NCBI RefSeq assembly: GCF_018390735.1
Contig: NZ_JAHBCL010000005.1
Location: 90,773 to 154,772 of the forward strand
Reading direction: 5' to 3'
Length of the DNA: 64,000 nucleotides
From: Fusibacter paucivorans
GTDB lineage: Bacteria; Bacillota; Clostridia; Peptostreptococcales; Acidaminobacteraceae
The position numbers and the translations under genes were made by a program. Shown here piece after piece: positions 18,450 to 28,286 of this stretch. Below the pieces are notes generated by a model, which saw nothing but the letters and a program-made list of their open reading frames with translations, was not told where the DNA came from and did not search any database. Each line of letters begins with the position of its first letter. The stretch's first letter is position 1.

Positions 18450-19616
18450 ATGATCAATCTCGGGATCTTTTTCGGCGGACCAAGTGTCGAACACGAAGTA
18501 TCCGTCATCACCGCACAACAGGCTATCGCCCAGCTTCAAAAACTGGATGATTATCATATCGTTCCCATCTACATCGCCAAGGATAGCCATTGGTATACCG
18601 GCGATTATCTCCTGAATGTCGAACACTTTCGGGATTTAAAGGCCGTCGTCGCCAATGCAACGCGCGTCAATATGGTCAAGTCAGAAAAATGTGCGCTGCT
18701 GATTAATGATCCGATCAGGCACTTCGGTCAAAATATCATTGCAGAAGTTGACATTGCCTTTCCCATGATTCATGGCACGGGCGGCGAAGACGGCACCCTT
18801 CAGGGATTGCTTGAGCACATGGCCATCCCCTATGTCGGCTGTAATGTTTTAGCAGCATCCATGACGATGGATAAGGTTGCCAGCAAATTATTTTTGCAGA
18901 CTTCGGGCATTCGCGTCGTTGAAGGTGAATGGTTCTATGCACATCACTGGATAGCGTACAGCGATCAGGTTCTCAATGACATTGAACAAAAATTAACGTA
19001 TCCCATGATTGTCAAACCCGCAGACATCGGATCCAGTGTCGGCATTAAGACAGCGAAAAACAGACGTGAACTCACCAATGCCATTAATTTTGCCAGACAG
19101 TTTACGACGCGAATTCTCGTTGAACGCATGCTCAGCGACATGCGCGAAATCAACATCTCTGTACTGGGCGACTGCGAGCAGCTTGTACTATCCGTTTGCG
19201 AAGAACCGCTTACCGCAAGTGAAATCCTCACTTATGAAGATAAATATATGAGCGAAGGCGGCAGCAAGGGCATGTCTGCCTCTAAGCGTCAAATTCCCGC
19301 AACCCTTCATCCCAATACACTGAAGGAAATTCAGAAGATGTCGGCTGAAGCCTTTATCGCACTCGACTGCGCCGGCGTCGTCCGCATTGACTTTATGATC
19401 GAAAAGAGCACCGGACTGCCGTATATCAACGAATTTAATACCGTTCCCGGCTCACTGGCTTTCTATCTATGGGAGGCAACGGGCGTTACTTTTTTAGAAA
19501 TGCTGCAAAAAGCCATTGACGCCGCTTATCGAACCCATCGGCGTAAAACCGGGATCACGCGTTCAAACAGCTTAAATCTGCTGTCTAAAAAAGATCTCAA
19601 GGGATTAAAAAAATAA
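18450..19616 (+). CDS. ddl: D-alanine--D-alanine ligase
   Basis: A 388-aa ATP-grasp enzyme making the D-Ala-D-Ala dipeptide for peptidoglycan. Motifs in order: FFGGPSVEHEVSVITA at the N-terminus, HGTGGEDGTLQGLLE, the ATP-grasp segment MIVKPADIGSSVGI, the flexible loop around YEDKYMSEGGSKGMS, and the metal-binding VRIDFMIE with INEFNTVPGSLAFYLWE. It has GGAGG seven bases before ATG and lies 18 bases behind the MurF-like gene. The C-terminal tail is some 20 residues longer than usual and basic. No feature of a D-Ala-D-Lac or D-Ser enzyme is evident, but that cannot be settled by eye. Confidence 0.93.
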   Translation: MINLGIFFGGPSVEHEVSVITAQQAIAQLQKLDDYHIVPIYIAKDSHWYTGDYLLNVEHFRDLKAVVANATRVNMVKSEKCALLINDPIRHFGQNIIAEVDIAFPMIHGTGGEDGTLQGLLEHMAIPYVGCNVLAASMTMDKVASKLFLQTSGIRVVEGEWFYAHHWIAYSDQVLNDIEQKLTYPMIVKPADIGSSVGIKTAKNRRELTNAINFARQFTTRILVERMLSDMREINISVLGDCEQLVLSVCEEPLTASEILTYEDKYMSEGGSKGMSASKRQIPATLHPNTLKEIQKMSAEAFIALDCAGVVRIDFMIEKSTGLPYINEFNTVPGSLAFYLWEATGVTFLEMLQKAIDAAYRTHRRKTGITRSNSLNLLSKKDLKGLKK

Positions 19617-19622
19617 TTGATA

Positions 19623-19642
19623 ATGCTTTAGAAAGCGTTTTT
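19623..19642 (+). terminator. Short terminator after ddl
   Basis: ATGCTT (19623-19628) pairs with AAGCGT (19633-19638) with a four-base loop, and the stem runs into TTTTT. It is short but sits right after the ddl stop. Confidence 0.5.
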
Positions 19643-19749
19643 ATACCGATATTCATATTAAAGAAACTATTTTTTGTCTAGCTAAAAATCAAATGCATTG
19701 TCAATACGCTGTCATTTATAGGCAATAACCATTTCAACGGAGGTTTTTA

Positions 19750-20439
19750 ATGGCATCTGAAAAAATACTGATCGTCGAAGACGACCTGCAAATTCAAACA
19801 TTGCTAAAAGATTATATCAATGCTTCCGGTTACATAGCCGTCACCGCTTCGGATGGTGAAGAAGCACTTCAGAAATTTGAAACAGAAGCACCTCAACTGG
19901 CACTTTTAGATATCATACTACCAAAAGTCGATGGTTTTGAACTCTGCCGTAAAATCCGTCAGGAATCAAATATGCCCATTATTATGCTAAGTTCTAAAAA
20001 AGAAGACACAGACAAAATATTGGCACTCGGCCTCGGCGCTGACGATTACATTGAGAAACCCTTTAGCCCACGTGTGCTCATTGCTAAAATCCAAGCACAG
20101 TTCAGACGAATTTACGAACTATCCGGTACACCTGCGACAGATACACTGCGCGTTAAGGATCTCGAAGTAGACGTGAAAGCGCGTACCGTCACCTTAAAAG
20201 GTGAAAGTATCCCATTCTCCGTTAAGGAATTTGAAATTTTACATTATCTGATGCTCAATAAAAATCAGGCGTTATCAAGGGAAAAAATTTTCGATGAAAT
20301 ATGGGGATACAACGAATTCGGCGACATTAACACCGTGACGGTACACGTTCGGAAAATCAGAGAGAAAATTGAAGAAAACCCTTCTGAGCCATCCTATATC
20401 GAAACCGTCTGGGGAATTGGTTACAAATTTAAGGGGTAA
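19750..20439 (+). CDS. OmpR/PhoB-family response regulator
   Basis: A 229-aa protein. The receiver domain has the acidic pair Asp11/Asp12, phospho-acceptor Asp54 (LALLDIILP), the conserved Lys in LSSKKED and the DDYIEKPFSP signature. A winged-helix DNA-binding domain is at about 130-229 (LRVKDLEVDVKARTV, LSREKIFDEIWGY, TVTVHVRKIREKIE, WGIGYKFKG). GGAGG precedes ATG. The sensor kinase gene starts 4 bases after its stop. The regulated genes are unknown; the envelope setting (Mur, Ddl, MscS nearby) suggests cell-wall or osmotic sensing, as an inference. Confidence 0.95.
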   Translation: MASEKILIVEDDLQIQTLLKDYINASGYIAVTASDGEEALQKFETEAPQLALLDIILPKVDGFELCRKIRQESNMPIIMLSSKKEDTDKILALGLGADDYIEKPFSPRVLIAKIQAQFRRIYELSGTPATDTLRVKDLEVDVKARTVTLKGESIPFSVKEFEILHYLMLNKNQALSREKIFDEIWGYNEFGDINTVTVHVRKIREKIEENPSEPSYIETVWGIGYKFKG

Positions 20440-20442
20440 TCC

Positions 20443-21513
20443 ATGAAACTGCCTAGGCTTTCACTAAAGTCCAAGATCATTTTCTTTATGTTTGAAATGG
20501 TACTGGCTTCAACAATTTTCTTTTTCTACATCATTTATCGATTTGGTATCGGGATGCTGTCCGCAGAATCCATTATTCGGAGTCCCTATCTTTTGCTGGC
20601 CCTTATTATCGTCATTATGGTCATCTACTTCATGATGTTGATCTCGCTGGTAACAAAGTATATTTTTGTTCCCATCGGTGAAATGAAGCGCGCTGCCGGT
20701 CATATTAAAGCGGGAAACCTCAACTACCCGCTTACTTATCAGCCGGATAATGAAATTGGCGAGTTTTGTGAGGAGTTCGACAAAATGCGCGTTCGTCTAC
20801 GCGATACCATCATGGAGCAGCATGAACTCGAGAAGGGCCGAAAACGACTCATCGCCAGCATTACACATGATCTCAGGACACCATTGACATCTATTATCGG
20901 CTATGTTGAAGCACTTCAGGACGGCATTGCTAAAGATCAGAATACGTATGAACAGTACTTGGGAACCATTCACGAAAAAGCAGAACTGCTCAACCACTTG
21001 ATTGACGATCTGTCTGTCTATACGAAACAGGAACTCGGCGAATTCACTTTAAACCTCGAACGCATCAATTCGGGGCGGCTGCTCAACCACTACTTTGAGC
21101 ACAAAACTTATGAATTTAAATTTTCAAATATCAAGCTAATCCTTAGAAAACCATTTATTGCAACCTATATCAATGTCGATCCCTATCGCTTTACACAGAT
21201 GCTTGACAATCTTATCAGCAATGCGAAAAAATATACGCGGTCACAGATCGTCGTCGAAACAACCGTCAGAAATTACCGCCTTTTTATCACCATTTCCGAT
21301 GACGGTACCGGCATTCCACAGGATTATCTGCAAAACCTCTTTGATCCCTTCTTTATGGTAAACAAGAAAAAGGATCAGCGCGAAAAAGGCGGCTCCGGTT
21401 TAGGGTTGGCCATTGTTAAACAGCTTATTGAAGCACATGAAGGCGGCATTGATGTCACAAGTACGATCGATCAGGGATCATCTTTTACCATCAATATTCC
21501 AATCGACCGATAA
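20443..21513 (+). CDS. Membrane sensor histidine kinase
   Basis: A 356-aa kinase. Two membrane helices (about 11-32 and 49-71) are joined by a very short external loop of some 17 residues, so it is an intramembrane-sensing type rather than a ligand-binding one. HAMP follows (about 72-125). The H-box is SITHDLRTPLTS with His142, then the N-box LDNLISNAKKY, G1 DDGTGIP, an F-box region and G2 GGSGLGLAIV. It is directly behind its response regulator with AAGGGG before ATG. Short-loop kinases in Firmicutes often detect cell-envelope damage. Confidence 0.94.
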   Translation: MKLPRLSLKSKIIFFMFEMVLASTIFFFYIIYRFGIGMLSAESIIRSPYLLLALIIVIMVIYFMMLISLVTKYIFVPIGEMKRAAGHIKAGNLNYPLTYQPDNEIGEFCEEFDKMRVRLRDTIMEQHELEKGRKRLIASITHDLRTPLTSIIGYVEALQDGIAKDQNTYEQYLGTIHEKAELLNHLIDDLSVYTKQELGEFTLNLERINSGRLLNHYFEHKTYEFKFSNIKLILRKPFIATYINVDPYRFTQMLDNLISNAKKYTRSQIVVETTVRNYRLFITISDDGTGIPQDYLQNLFDPFFMVNKKKDQREKGGSGLGLAIVKQLIEAHEGGIDVTSTIDQGSSFTINIPIDR

Positions 21514-21610
21514 TAACGATACGTTTATAAATATAAGTGCGGCTTTTACAGCCACTGGCAAATACAATCAATATTTAAGACAAATTGGCATACAAATGAA
21601 AAGGAGTGAT

Positions 21611-23626
21611 ATGATGAGATGTCCAAACTGTAGTTTTCTCAACCCGGACGATGCCGTCGAATGTAAAATTTGCGGCTATGAATTGACACCAAGTACATCC
21701 AATCCAGAATCTGAACTGCCAAAAAAAATGAAGCGCAACTTTGATGACGACGAAGATCTGGATAAAACCGTCGATGCACTCTTTGGTGAAATGCCAGCAC
21801 AAAAAAAGCCTAAAGACAAAGGCGTGGTCAAACGCATTGATAAGCGCTTTGAAGCCTATGCTGATATGCCGGATTCCGAGGATGACCCCATTTCGGAAGA
21901 CGAACTCCGATGGCTGGAACGACTCCAGCGCGATATCAAGCAAGTGGATGATGAATTCGATCGCATGAGACGAAAAAATACTGGCGATTCAGAAGCTGGA
22001 ATAGGAAAACACATCGTTGACAGTACGGTTGATTCCAGCAGTCATACCGAGCGCAATCCACACGAATCAGAACATATTAAAAGTCCTGGCGATACAGATT
22101 ATCTCAGCGAACAGGCATCACCCAACCTTGCAGAAGATACCAAGGTTTTTAAAGGCGAACACACTTTTGATACGCACAAATTCAAGCCGTCGATTATTGA
22201 AGTCGACGAATCAGTCCCAGAAGTACCTGATCGAGAAAATACCGAAGTAAAACCTCAGATTCACAGCCAAACACCTGTCACGCCAGTTAACGAAACGATT
22301 ATCGATCACAAAATGGATGATTCCAGTGATTCCGCAACCATAGACGCTTTTGAGGATCATAAAACTTCCGATCACACGATAGAAGAAGAAGCTTTTGAAA
22401 AGGCAGAGGCAACTTATACCTCTGAGACTGATTTCAAAGAAAAAAAACCTGTGGACAATTTTGAAAAACCAAACGTTCATCCACAAGACCACCATCACAC
22501 TGTGGATGGCGAAGAAGTCATCCACTTAAACTTCACTGTCTCCGGGGCACCTGAAACGTCACCGCAGCCAGCGTCCTCTTCCAAGGTACAGCGTTCTCTC
22601 GAAGCAGATGATGAAGAAACACATATTAATCCCAACGCACATCGCAATCGAATGATCATATTTGCTGTACTTGCCGTCATTCTCATTATCATCTTTTTAA
22701 AAATGTTTATCCGAACGACACCGGAAGAACCCGCAGAGCCTATTAATGCAACACCGTCTGTCAATACCCCTGTTGAAGCGCCTTCTTCTGCTGAAACGAT
22801 CGCAGAACAAACCGGCATTTTCTTCGGTCAGCTTCAATCTTATGTAAACGATGGTAATATCGCCGTGTTAAGCATGTTTGAAGACAGTCAGAATGCCCTT
22901 GAACAATTAGCGGCATTTAAAGCCATTGGCACACTTGACGACTTTACATTATCCATGCCGGAAACCATTGATGTCGTCGATTCAAAAGCAGATGTAACCG
23001 TCACGGTCAGCCTTAACAGAACCATTGACGGAAGCACTGTCCAAAACGATTCTGCTTGGACTTTTAACTGGGAAGAAGTCGAAGGTACTTGGCGAATCAG
23101 CACATTAGTGATCACTTCCCAAGAAGGCAGTACCACTGTAGACAATAATGAAAATACACCTAGTAACAGCAACAGCGGCAGTACTACTACGGCTACAACC
23201 ACCACCACAGCAGAAAAACCTGAAGGCTTTATTGCAACAGGTTCATTCTCAGGCGGCATCGTTACAGATGGACAGGATGTTTCAGGCATACGCTTCGGCA
23301 AACACGAACTCTTTGAACGCGTCGTCTTAGACCTTTCCGTATGGACTGGCGGCACACCAACAGAACGCGTCGAAGAAGCTTGTCAATATGATGCAAAGAT
23401 CTCTGACGACGGTAAATCTGTGATATTGACACTCAGCGGTGCTCGCGGCGTTAGCGCCGGCACGCCGGACCTTTCAAGAAGCACGTTCTTTAAAAGTGTT
23501 GAAGCTTCATTCCCAGAAGATGACTCGACAGTCAGTTTTGAAATCGTACTCAATCAAACGAGTGAATATAAGGTCTTCCAACTGAAGAGTCCCGGCAAAA
23601 TCGTCATTGATGTCATGCCGAAATAA
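21611..23626 (+). CDS. Zinc-ribbon, single-pass membrane protein with AMIN-like C-terminal domain
   Basis: A 671-aa protein. The start is the ATG after AAAAGGAGTGAT. A zinc ribbon is at residues 4-22 (CPNCSFLNPDDAVECKICG). A long acidic, low-complexity cytoplasmic region of about 330 residues follows, then one membrane helix (RMIIFAVLAVILIIIFLKM) and an extracytoplasmic part. That part has an NTF2-like stretch (about 460-570), an Asn/Ser/Thr-rich linker and a final domain like AMIN (IRFGKHELFERVVLDLS ending KSPGKIVIDVMPK). AMIN domains bind cell wall and target amidases. It follows the two-component pair by about 100 bases. Zinc-ribbon plus helix plus envelope domain proteins are common in Firmicutes, with unknown roles. 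Confidence 0.75.
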   Translation: MMRCPNCSFLNPDDAVECKICGYELTPSTSNPESELPKKMKRNFDDDEDLDKTVDALFGEMPAQKKPKDKGVVKRIDKRFEAYADMPDSEDDPISEDELRWLERLQRDIKQVDDEFDRMRRKNTGDSEAGIGKHIVDSTVDSSSHTERNPHESEHIKSPGDTDYLSEQASPNLAEDTKVFKGEHTFDTHKFKPSIIEVDESVPEVPDRENTEVKPQIHSQTPVTPVNETIIDHKMDDSSDSATIDAFEDHKTSDHTIEEEAFEKAEATYTSETDFKEKKPVDNFEKPNVHPQDHHHTVDGEEVIHLNFTVSGAPETSPQPASSSKVQRSLEADDEETHINPNAHRNRMIIFAVLAVILIIIFLKMFIRTTPEEPAEPINATPSVNTPVEAPSSAETIAEQTGIFFGQLQSYVNDGNIAVLSMFEDSQNALEQLAAFKAIGTLDDFTLSMPETIDVVDSKADVTVTVSLNRTIDGSTVQNDSAWTFNWEEVEGTWRISTLVITSQEGSTTVDNNENTPSNSNSGSTTTATTTTTAEKPEGFIATGSFSGGIVTDGQDVSGIRFGKHELFERVVLDLSVWTGGTPTERVEEACQYDAKISDDGKSVILTLSGARGVSAGTPDLSRSTFFKSVEASFPEDDSTVSFEIVLNQTSEYKVFQLKSPGKIVIDVMPK

Positions 23627-23730
23627 CATTTGTACTGTTGCACCATATTTCAATGAAATCAATCGTACATTTATAACTTAAGCCTTGTTCACAACTTTGA
23701 ACAAGCGCATTCAGAAGGGGTGACTGCACG

Positions 23731-24612
23731 ATGCTGAATTTTATAAAAGACCTCACAAATTCAGAAAAGGCATTGTTTTCTTTGATCATTGTTTTGATCA
23801 CTTGGATCATCAATCGCATCATGCTTTCAAAGATTCATCAACGCATGACAGATGTCAAACGATTTTATCATGTTAAAAAGACACTTAATTACATTGCCGT
23901 TATACTTGACATTATCCTCATCCTCATGATCTGGGTCAGTCAGCTCAGTGCCATTCCAACCATTTTGGGTCTCTTTTCAGCCGGGATCGCCATTGCACTT
24001 AGAGACCTGTTTTCCAATATTGCAGCGTGGCTTTTTATCCTATGGCGAAAACCTTTTGAGGTTGGTGACCGCATTGCTGTGAATGGTGTTGCCGGGGATG
24101 TCATTGATCATCGCCTGTTTCAATTCACCATTAACGAAATTAATCAGAATAGCGGCGATCAAAGTACGGGGCGCATTGTCCATATTCCCAATGCCATGGT
24201 CTTTACCAGTGCACTTACCAACTATGGACAGGGTTTTCAGTACATGTGGAGTGAACTCGACATTACGCTCACCTTTGAAAGCAACTGGCAGCGTGCCAAA
24301 GACGCCTTTTTAGACATTGCTGAACAAAACGCTGAGAAGTTAACAGAAGAAGCCGAGACACGCCTTCGCGAATCAGCTAAAAAATTCATGATCTATTATT
24401 CCAAACTAACGCCAATTGTCTACACCAGTATGGCACCAAACGGTGTTGTCCTCACCATTCGCTTCTTATGTGATCCTCAGCAAAAGCGTATTATCAATGA
24501 ACGCATCACCGAAGCCATTCTCACTTTCGTTGAAGCCTCAAAAGACATTGACTTTGCTTATGCAACGCAGCGACTGCTCGTCGATTCAAAAAATATGCCC
24601 GAACAGCGTTAA
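23731..24612 (+). CDS. MscS-family mechanosensitive channel
   Basis: A 293-aa protein. Membrane helices lie at about 14-31 and 50-70, with the pore helix at about 75-95 (ILGLFSAGIAIALRDLFSNIAAWLF). The signature of the family is the step from pore to beta domain, RKPFEVGDRIAVNGVAGDVID, at about 110-130. A C-terminal alpha/beta cage domain follows. It opens on membrane tension to release solutes at hypo-osmotic shock. AAGGGGTGA precedes ATG. A clear terminator follows at 24670-24726. The beta domain has a short extra loop (NEINQNSGDQSTG) compared with minimal MscS. Confidence 0.93.
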   Translation: MLNFIKDLTNSEKALFSLIIVLITWIINRIMLSKIHQRMTDVKRFYHVKKTLNYIAVILDIILILMIWVSQLSAIPTILGLFSAGIAIALRDLFSNIAAWLFILWRKPFEVGDRIAVNGVAGDVIDHRLFQFTINEINQNSGDQSTGRIVHIPNAMVFTSALTNYGQGFQYMWSELDITLTFESNWQRAKDAFLDIAEQNAEKLTEEAETRLRESAKKFMIYYSKLTPIVYTSMAPNGVVLTIRFLCDPQQKRIINERITEAILTFVEASKDIDFAYATQRLLVDSKNMPEQR

Positions 24613-24669
24613 AGATTTGATCGCTTCTGCGACAAACATGCCATCAAATATCAATCACATTGATCAGCC

Positions 24670-24726
24670 ACCCATTTGTACATTATTCATCTCATCAGAG
24701 CCGAATACTGCAAATGGGTATTTTTA
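24670..24726 (+). terminator. Terminator after the MscS gene
   Basis: ACCCATTTG (24670-24678) pairs with CAAATGGGT (24711-24719). An inner TATTC/GAATA stem adds to it, and ATTTTTATT follows. Confidence 0.8.
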
Positions 24727-24772
24727 TTGCATCAATTTGAAAAAAAGGTCAAAATTTTAAAAGCGCTCTTTG

Positions 24773-24795
24773 TTGATAAAGATTATCATTATCAA
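24773..24795 (+). promoter_or_regulatory. Near-consensus Fur box upstream of the methyltransferase-ABC operon
   Basis: GATAAAGATTATCATTATC (24775-24793) matches the classical 19-bp Fur box at 17 positions. In the 7-1-7 form TGATAAtnATTATCA it matches 13 of 14. Perfect outer arms TTGATAA/TTATCAA are visible. It lies 45 bases before the ATG of the first gene, where binding would block transcription when iron is plentiful. Confidence 0.82.
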
Positions 24796-24839
24796 CAAAA
24801 CATCGTTTGAATTGATACCGATGAAAGGAAGGAAACATC

Positions 24840-25673
24840 ATGTTAAAACAATCCGTCGATCCTACGACGTTACAAGACCAAGAAATCAAATGGGACGCAC
24901 GCGCACAGCAGTTCAATGCAATTCAGCAGCGCGACGCGCAAACACTGCCGCAATCAGTCTCCCACTATCTCCATACGCGCTTCCCCAATGCCAAGTCAGT
25001 TTTAGATGTCGGCGGCGGTTCGGGACGCTACGCATTGCACTTTGCAAGGTGGGCAAAGCATATATTGATGACTGATATTTCAAGCAATATGATTGACTAT
25101 GCAGCCGCCAATGCAAAAAAAGCCAATGCTTCAAATATTGTCTTTGAGAAAGTAGATTGGTATGACAATACACAAACCAAACGCATCCAAGACAATTTCG
25201 ATATCGTCTTTGCCTCAATGAGTCCCGCAGCCAGTACCATTGACGGTATTGAAAAAATGATGACTTTTTCAAAGGAACACTGTGCTGTTCACCAGTTTAT
25301 CCTATCAGAGGACACCCTTCGCGACTTTATCGTCTCAACACTCGCACCACCATCGGACACACCACGCTACGATCCGCATAATGACCGCCAGATGGTTCAA
25401 GATCTCTTCAATATGCTTTGGGACCGCGGCTACTCACCGGAAGTCAAATTCTTTTCCAGCGAAACCACGCAGACGATCTCACTTGAAGCCGCCAAAGATC
25501 AATACGCGCATGCCAAGTTCAGCGCAGAATTCGGTATGGCAAACGTACTTCGTACCCTTGAAGCCTATGCCGAAGACGGCCTCTGCCATGTGACAAAACG
25601 ATCTGTTTCAGCGCTGGTTTCATGGTCATCCAATCCAGTTCATCATCTATCACAAGGAGAGAAAAATGTCTAA
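24840..25673 (+). CDS. Class I SAM-dependent methyltransferase, first gene of a Fur-box operon
   Basis: A 277-aa protein with a Rossmann methyltransferase core: motif I VLDVGGGSGRYALHFA (near residue 57), the acidic end of strand 2 (MTDISSNMIDYA), and the FDIVFASMSPA strand-4 motif. The start follows GGAAGGAA. Its last codons overlap the start of the binding-protein gene by 8 bases, so the two are translationally coupled. Methyltransferases next to nickel/peptide-type ABC importers recur in Firmicutes, but the substrate is not known. A small-molecule substrate linked to metal-chelator handling is inferred from the Fur box and neighbours. It is not a recognisable rRNA, tRNA or protein methyltransferase. 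Confidence 0.85.
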   Translation: MLKQSVDPTTLQDQEIKWDARAQQFNAIQQRDAQTLPQSVSHYLHTRFPNAKSVLDVGGGSGRYALHFARWAKHILMTDISSNMIDYAAANAKKANASNIVFEKVDWYDNTQTKRIQDNFDIVFASMSPAASTIDGIEKMMTFSKEHCAVHQFILSEDTLRDFIVSTLAPPSDTPRYDPHNDRQMVQDLFNMLWDRGYSPEVKFFSSETTQTISLEAAKDQYAHAKFSAEFGMANVLRTLEAYAEDGLCHVTKRSVSALVSWSSNPVHHLSQGEKNV

Positions 25674-27312
25674 AAAAATCACGCTGTTCTTAATCATAAG
25701 TTGCCTCAGCATCCTATTTATCGGCTGTGCACAGTCTGCCGACGACAATACGGCCAATGCCGCCTCACCCGAAAACAATACCGAAGTAGAGTCTCAGCAA
25801 ACAGCGGATGAAAGTTCCGAAAATAACGCATCAAATGCATTAGAGGATACACCAACCGTGATCCGCTTGGAAGGAAGCGATACAGGGCTGCCAAATCCAT
25901 TTAAACACCTTACCCGCGGGCCCGGCATGTCAAAGATGCAGATTCTTTACGACAGCCTCCTGGAAATTGATGCCGATGGCTACATCCCATGGCTTGCAGA
26001 ATCGTATCATATTGATGAGACCGGCAAAATATTTACGTTTAAACTCGTCGAAAATGCCAAATGGCACGACGGTACGCCGCTTACAGCAGAAGATGTCCTC
26101 TTCACCTTTGAATACTACAAAACACATACCCCTGTCGTTGACAACCTGAATATCGACGGCACCTATATCGTTGAGTCCGTTGTTCAGTCAGATACATGGA
26201 CGATTGATATCCACGTCAGTCAAGTGGATAATACCAATCTCTCGAGATTAGGCGGCGTCCGTATTCTCCCTAAGCATATCTGGGAGACAGTCGACGATCC
26301 CATTGCCTATGATGCACCAGACGCTACGATTGGTTCCGGTCCTTATTATATGACACATTATGACCCTGTAAAAGGCGAATACCGCTACGAAGCGTTTGAC
26401 GCATATTGGGGACCCGCACCCGCTGTCGACGCCATTGAATGGCTGCCTGTGAGCGATTCAATCCTAGCTTTTGAAAACAGCGAAATCAGTCTTGTCAACG
26501 TCTCCGCCGATCTGCTCACGCGTTATGAAGGGGATGATGCATTTGTCGTCCGCAAACTGCCCTCTTTTCATGCCTATCGCCTGATGATGAATATGACCGA
26601 TGTGCCCGCGCTGGAAGCTGTTAATGTCCGTCAGGCCATGGCTTACGGTATTGATCGAGAAGCACTCGTTGCAAAAATTGCACGCGGTGCTGCAGAGGTA
26701 AGCAGCATGGGATATGTTCCGAAGACCAGCAAATGGTACAATCCCGAGATAGAAGCTTACGCGTTTGACGCCGCACATGCCAAATCACTGCTGGACGGCC
26801 AAACATATCATTTTAGGCTTCTTACCGGCAATACGCCATCCGAAGTAAAACTCGCTGAGCTTATCAAACTCGACCTTGAGCAAATTGGCATTACGGTTGC
26901 CATTGAAAGTGTCGAGAGCAAGACACGTGATGAAGCTATCAAAACCGGTGATTACGAGTTGCTGCTCGTTAATTCAGGCGGCATGGGTGGCGACCCTGAT
27001 TATCTGCGCAGCATCTACGGCAACGCATCTGCCAATACTGCTGCACTCAGCGCTTCTACCTTAAAAGGTTATCAGAATGAGACTGTCGCAGAGCTTGCAA
27101 TCGAACAAGCCCACACGCTGGATGAAAATCAGCGCATGACACTCATCCATGAAATGCAATCGCTGATCGCCACTGATGTGCCAATGATCATGCTCTATAC
27201 AAATCAGGACAATTTTGTCTATCGAGCTTCTGAGTACGACGGCTGGTATGCTCGATTCGATCACAGTAAATTAGATCATAATAAACTTTCCTATGTGGTG
27301 CCAACACCTTAA
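25666..27312 (+). CDS. ABC transporter substrate-binding lipoprotein, family 5 (nickel/peptide/opine type)
   Basis: A 548-aa protein. A lipoprotein signal ends with the Cys near residue 21 (SILFIGC), followed by an acidic Asn/Glu linker. The mature part is a family 5 (DppA/NikA/CntA) binding protein: FKHLTRGPGMSKMQILYDSL, then FKLVENAKWHDGTPLTAEDV, the strongly conserved motif of this family. AAGGAGAG precedes ATG. Members bind peptides, haem, Ni-chelates or metal-opine complexes; the ligand is not decided by sequence. The Fur box and absence of peptidase neighbours favour a metal chelate. Confidence 0.9.
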   Translation: MSKKITLFLIISCLSILFIGCAQSADDNTANAASPENNTEVESQQTADESSENNASNALEDTPTVIRLEGSDTGLPNPFKHLTRGPGMSKMQILYDSLLEIDADGYIPWLAESYHIDETGKIFTFKLVENAKWHDGTPLTAEDVLFTFEYYKTHTPVVDNLNIDGTYIVESVVQSDTWTIDIHVSQVDNTNLSRLGGVRILPKHIWETVDDPIAYDAPDATIGSGPYYMTHYDPVKGEYRYEAFDAYWGPAPAVDAIEWLPVSDSILAFENSEISLVNVSADLLTRYEGDDAFVVRKLPSFHAYRLMMNMTDVPALEAVNVRQAMAYGIDREALVAKIARGAAEVSSMGYVPKTSKWYNPEIEAYAFDAAHAKSLLDGQTYHFRLLTGNTPSEVKLAELIKLDLEQIGITVAIESVESKTRDEAIKTGDYELLLVNSGGMGGDPDYLRSIYGNASANTAALSASTLKGYQNETVAELAIEQAHTLDENQRMTLIHEMQSLIATDVPMIMLYTNQDNFVYRASEYDGWYARFDHSKLDHNKLSYVVPTP

Positions 27313-28286
27313 TGTGGCAAAAAATAGTCGGGACGCTCATCGTCGTCTTGGTCCTCAATTTTTTCTTGCCAAGAATAATGCCCGGCGATCCCTTTAATTT
27401 TATTTCTGTTGAAGAAGGCAGCGTAACCGTCACGTTAACAGAAGATCAGATCGCACACTACCACGCTTACTACGGCATGGATAAACCGATGCTGGAACAA
27501 TTTACAACCTATATCAGCCGCACATTAAGAGGCGATTTAGGCATCAGCATTTACTACAATCGTCCCGTCTCTGAAATGATCGGAGAACGGCTGATCTGGA
27601 CACTGCTGCTGGTCATTTCCGCTTTAGGCATCAGCAGTCTTTTCGGATCAGCCCTCGGTCTGATCTCTGCTTACCATGCACGTGAGTCAAGTATTCTGGA
27701 CGATTTACTGCTTCGAATGATGACCATTTTATCAGAGATTCCCGATTTTATCATCGGCTTGGCGCTGCTTATCTATTTTGGCGCCCATCTCAAATGGTTT
27801 CCACTAGCAGGGGCGACAACAGCATTTGCCGTATATGATTCGGCATTTGACGCCTTTCGCGATTATGTGCATCACGCCGCCCTGCCGTGTTTAACACTTT
27901 CTCTGTCCAGCATTGGCGATTTTTATCTATTGAGCCGTCAAAGTGCCGTCAGTGTTTTAACGGAACCCTACATCCTCACTGCAAGGGCCAAGGGGCTGCG
28001 GAAAAGGCGTTTAATCTTTCACCATGTCCTTGCCAATGCCATTTCGCCCATTCTCGCCAGAATCTTTATGAAGATGGGCGGGATGCTCAGCGGTGCGGTC
28101 CTCGTTGAAGTCGTCTTTGCCTATCCCGGCATTGGCAAGCTAATGCGTGAAGCCGTCAGTATGCGAGATTATGTATTAATTCAGGGTATTTTTTTCTATG
28201 TTGCCGTTTTGATTCTCATTTTTAATACCGCAGCAGATATGATTTTCAAAAAAATGAAGCAGCGAGGTTTTCATGAAAAGCTATAA
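27312..28286 (+). CDS. ABC permease, DppB/NikB type
   Basis: A 324-aa inner-membrane permease with six helices. It has the family N-terminus (LNFFLPRIMPGDPFNF) and the EAA coupling motif near ILTARAKGLRKRRLIFHHVLANA. The ATG overlaps the stop of the binding-protein gene (TAATG), and its end overlaps the next permease by 14 bases. It forms the transmembrane pair with the 28273 gene product. Confidence 0.92.
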   Translation: MWQKIVGTLIVVLVLNFFLPRIMPGDPFNFISVEEGSVTVTLTEDQIAHYHAYYGMDKPMLEQFTTYISRTLRGDLGISIYYNRPVSEMIGERLIWTLLLVISALGISSLFGSALGLISAYHARESSILDDLLLRMMTILSEIPDFIIGLALLIYFGAHLKWFPLAGATTAFAVYDSAFDAFRDYVHHAALPCLTLSLSSIGDFYLLSRQSAVSVLTEPYILTARAKGLRKRRLIFHHVLANAISPILARIFMKMGGMLSGAVLVEVVFAYPGIGKLMREAVSMRDYVLIQGIFFYVAVLILIFNTAADMIFKKMKQRGFHEKL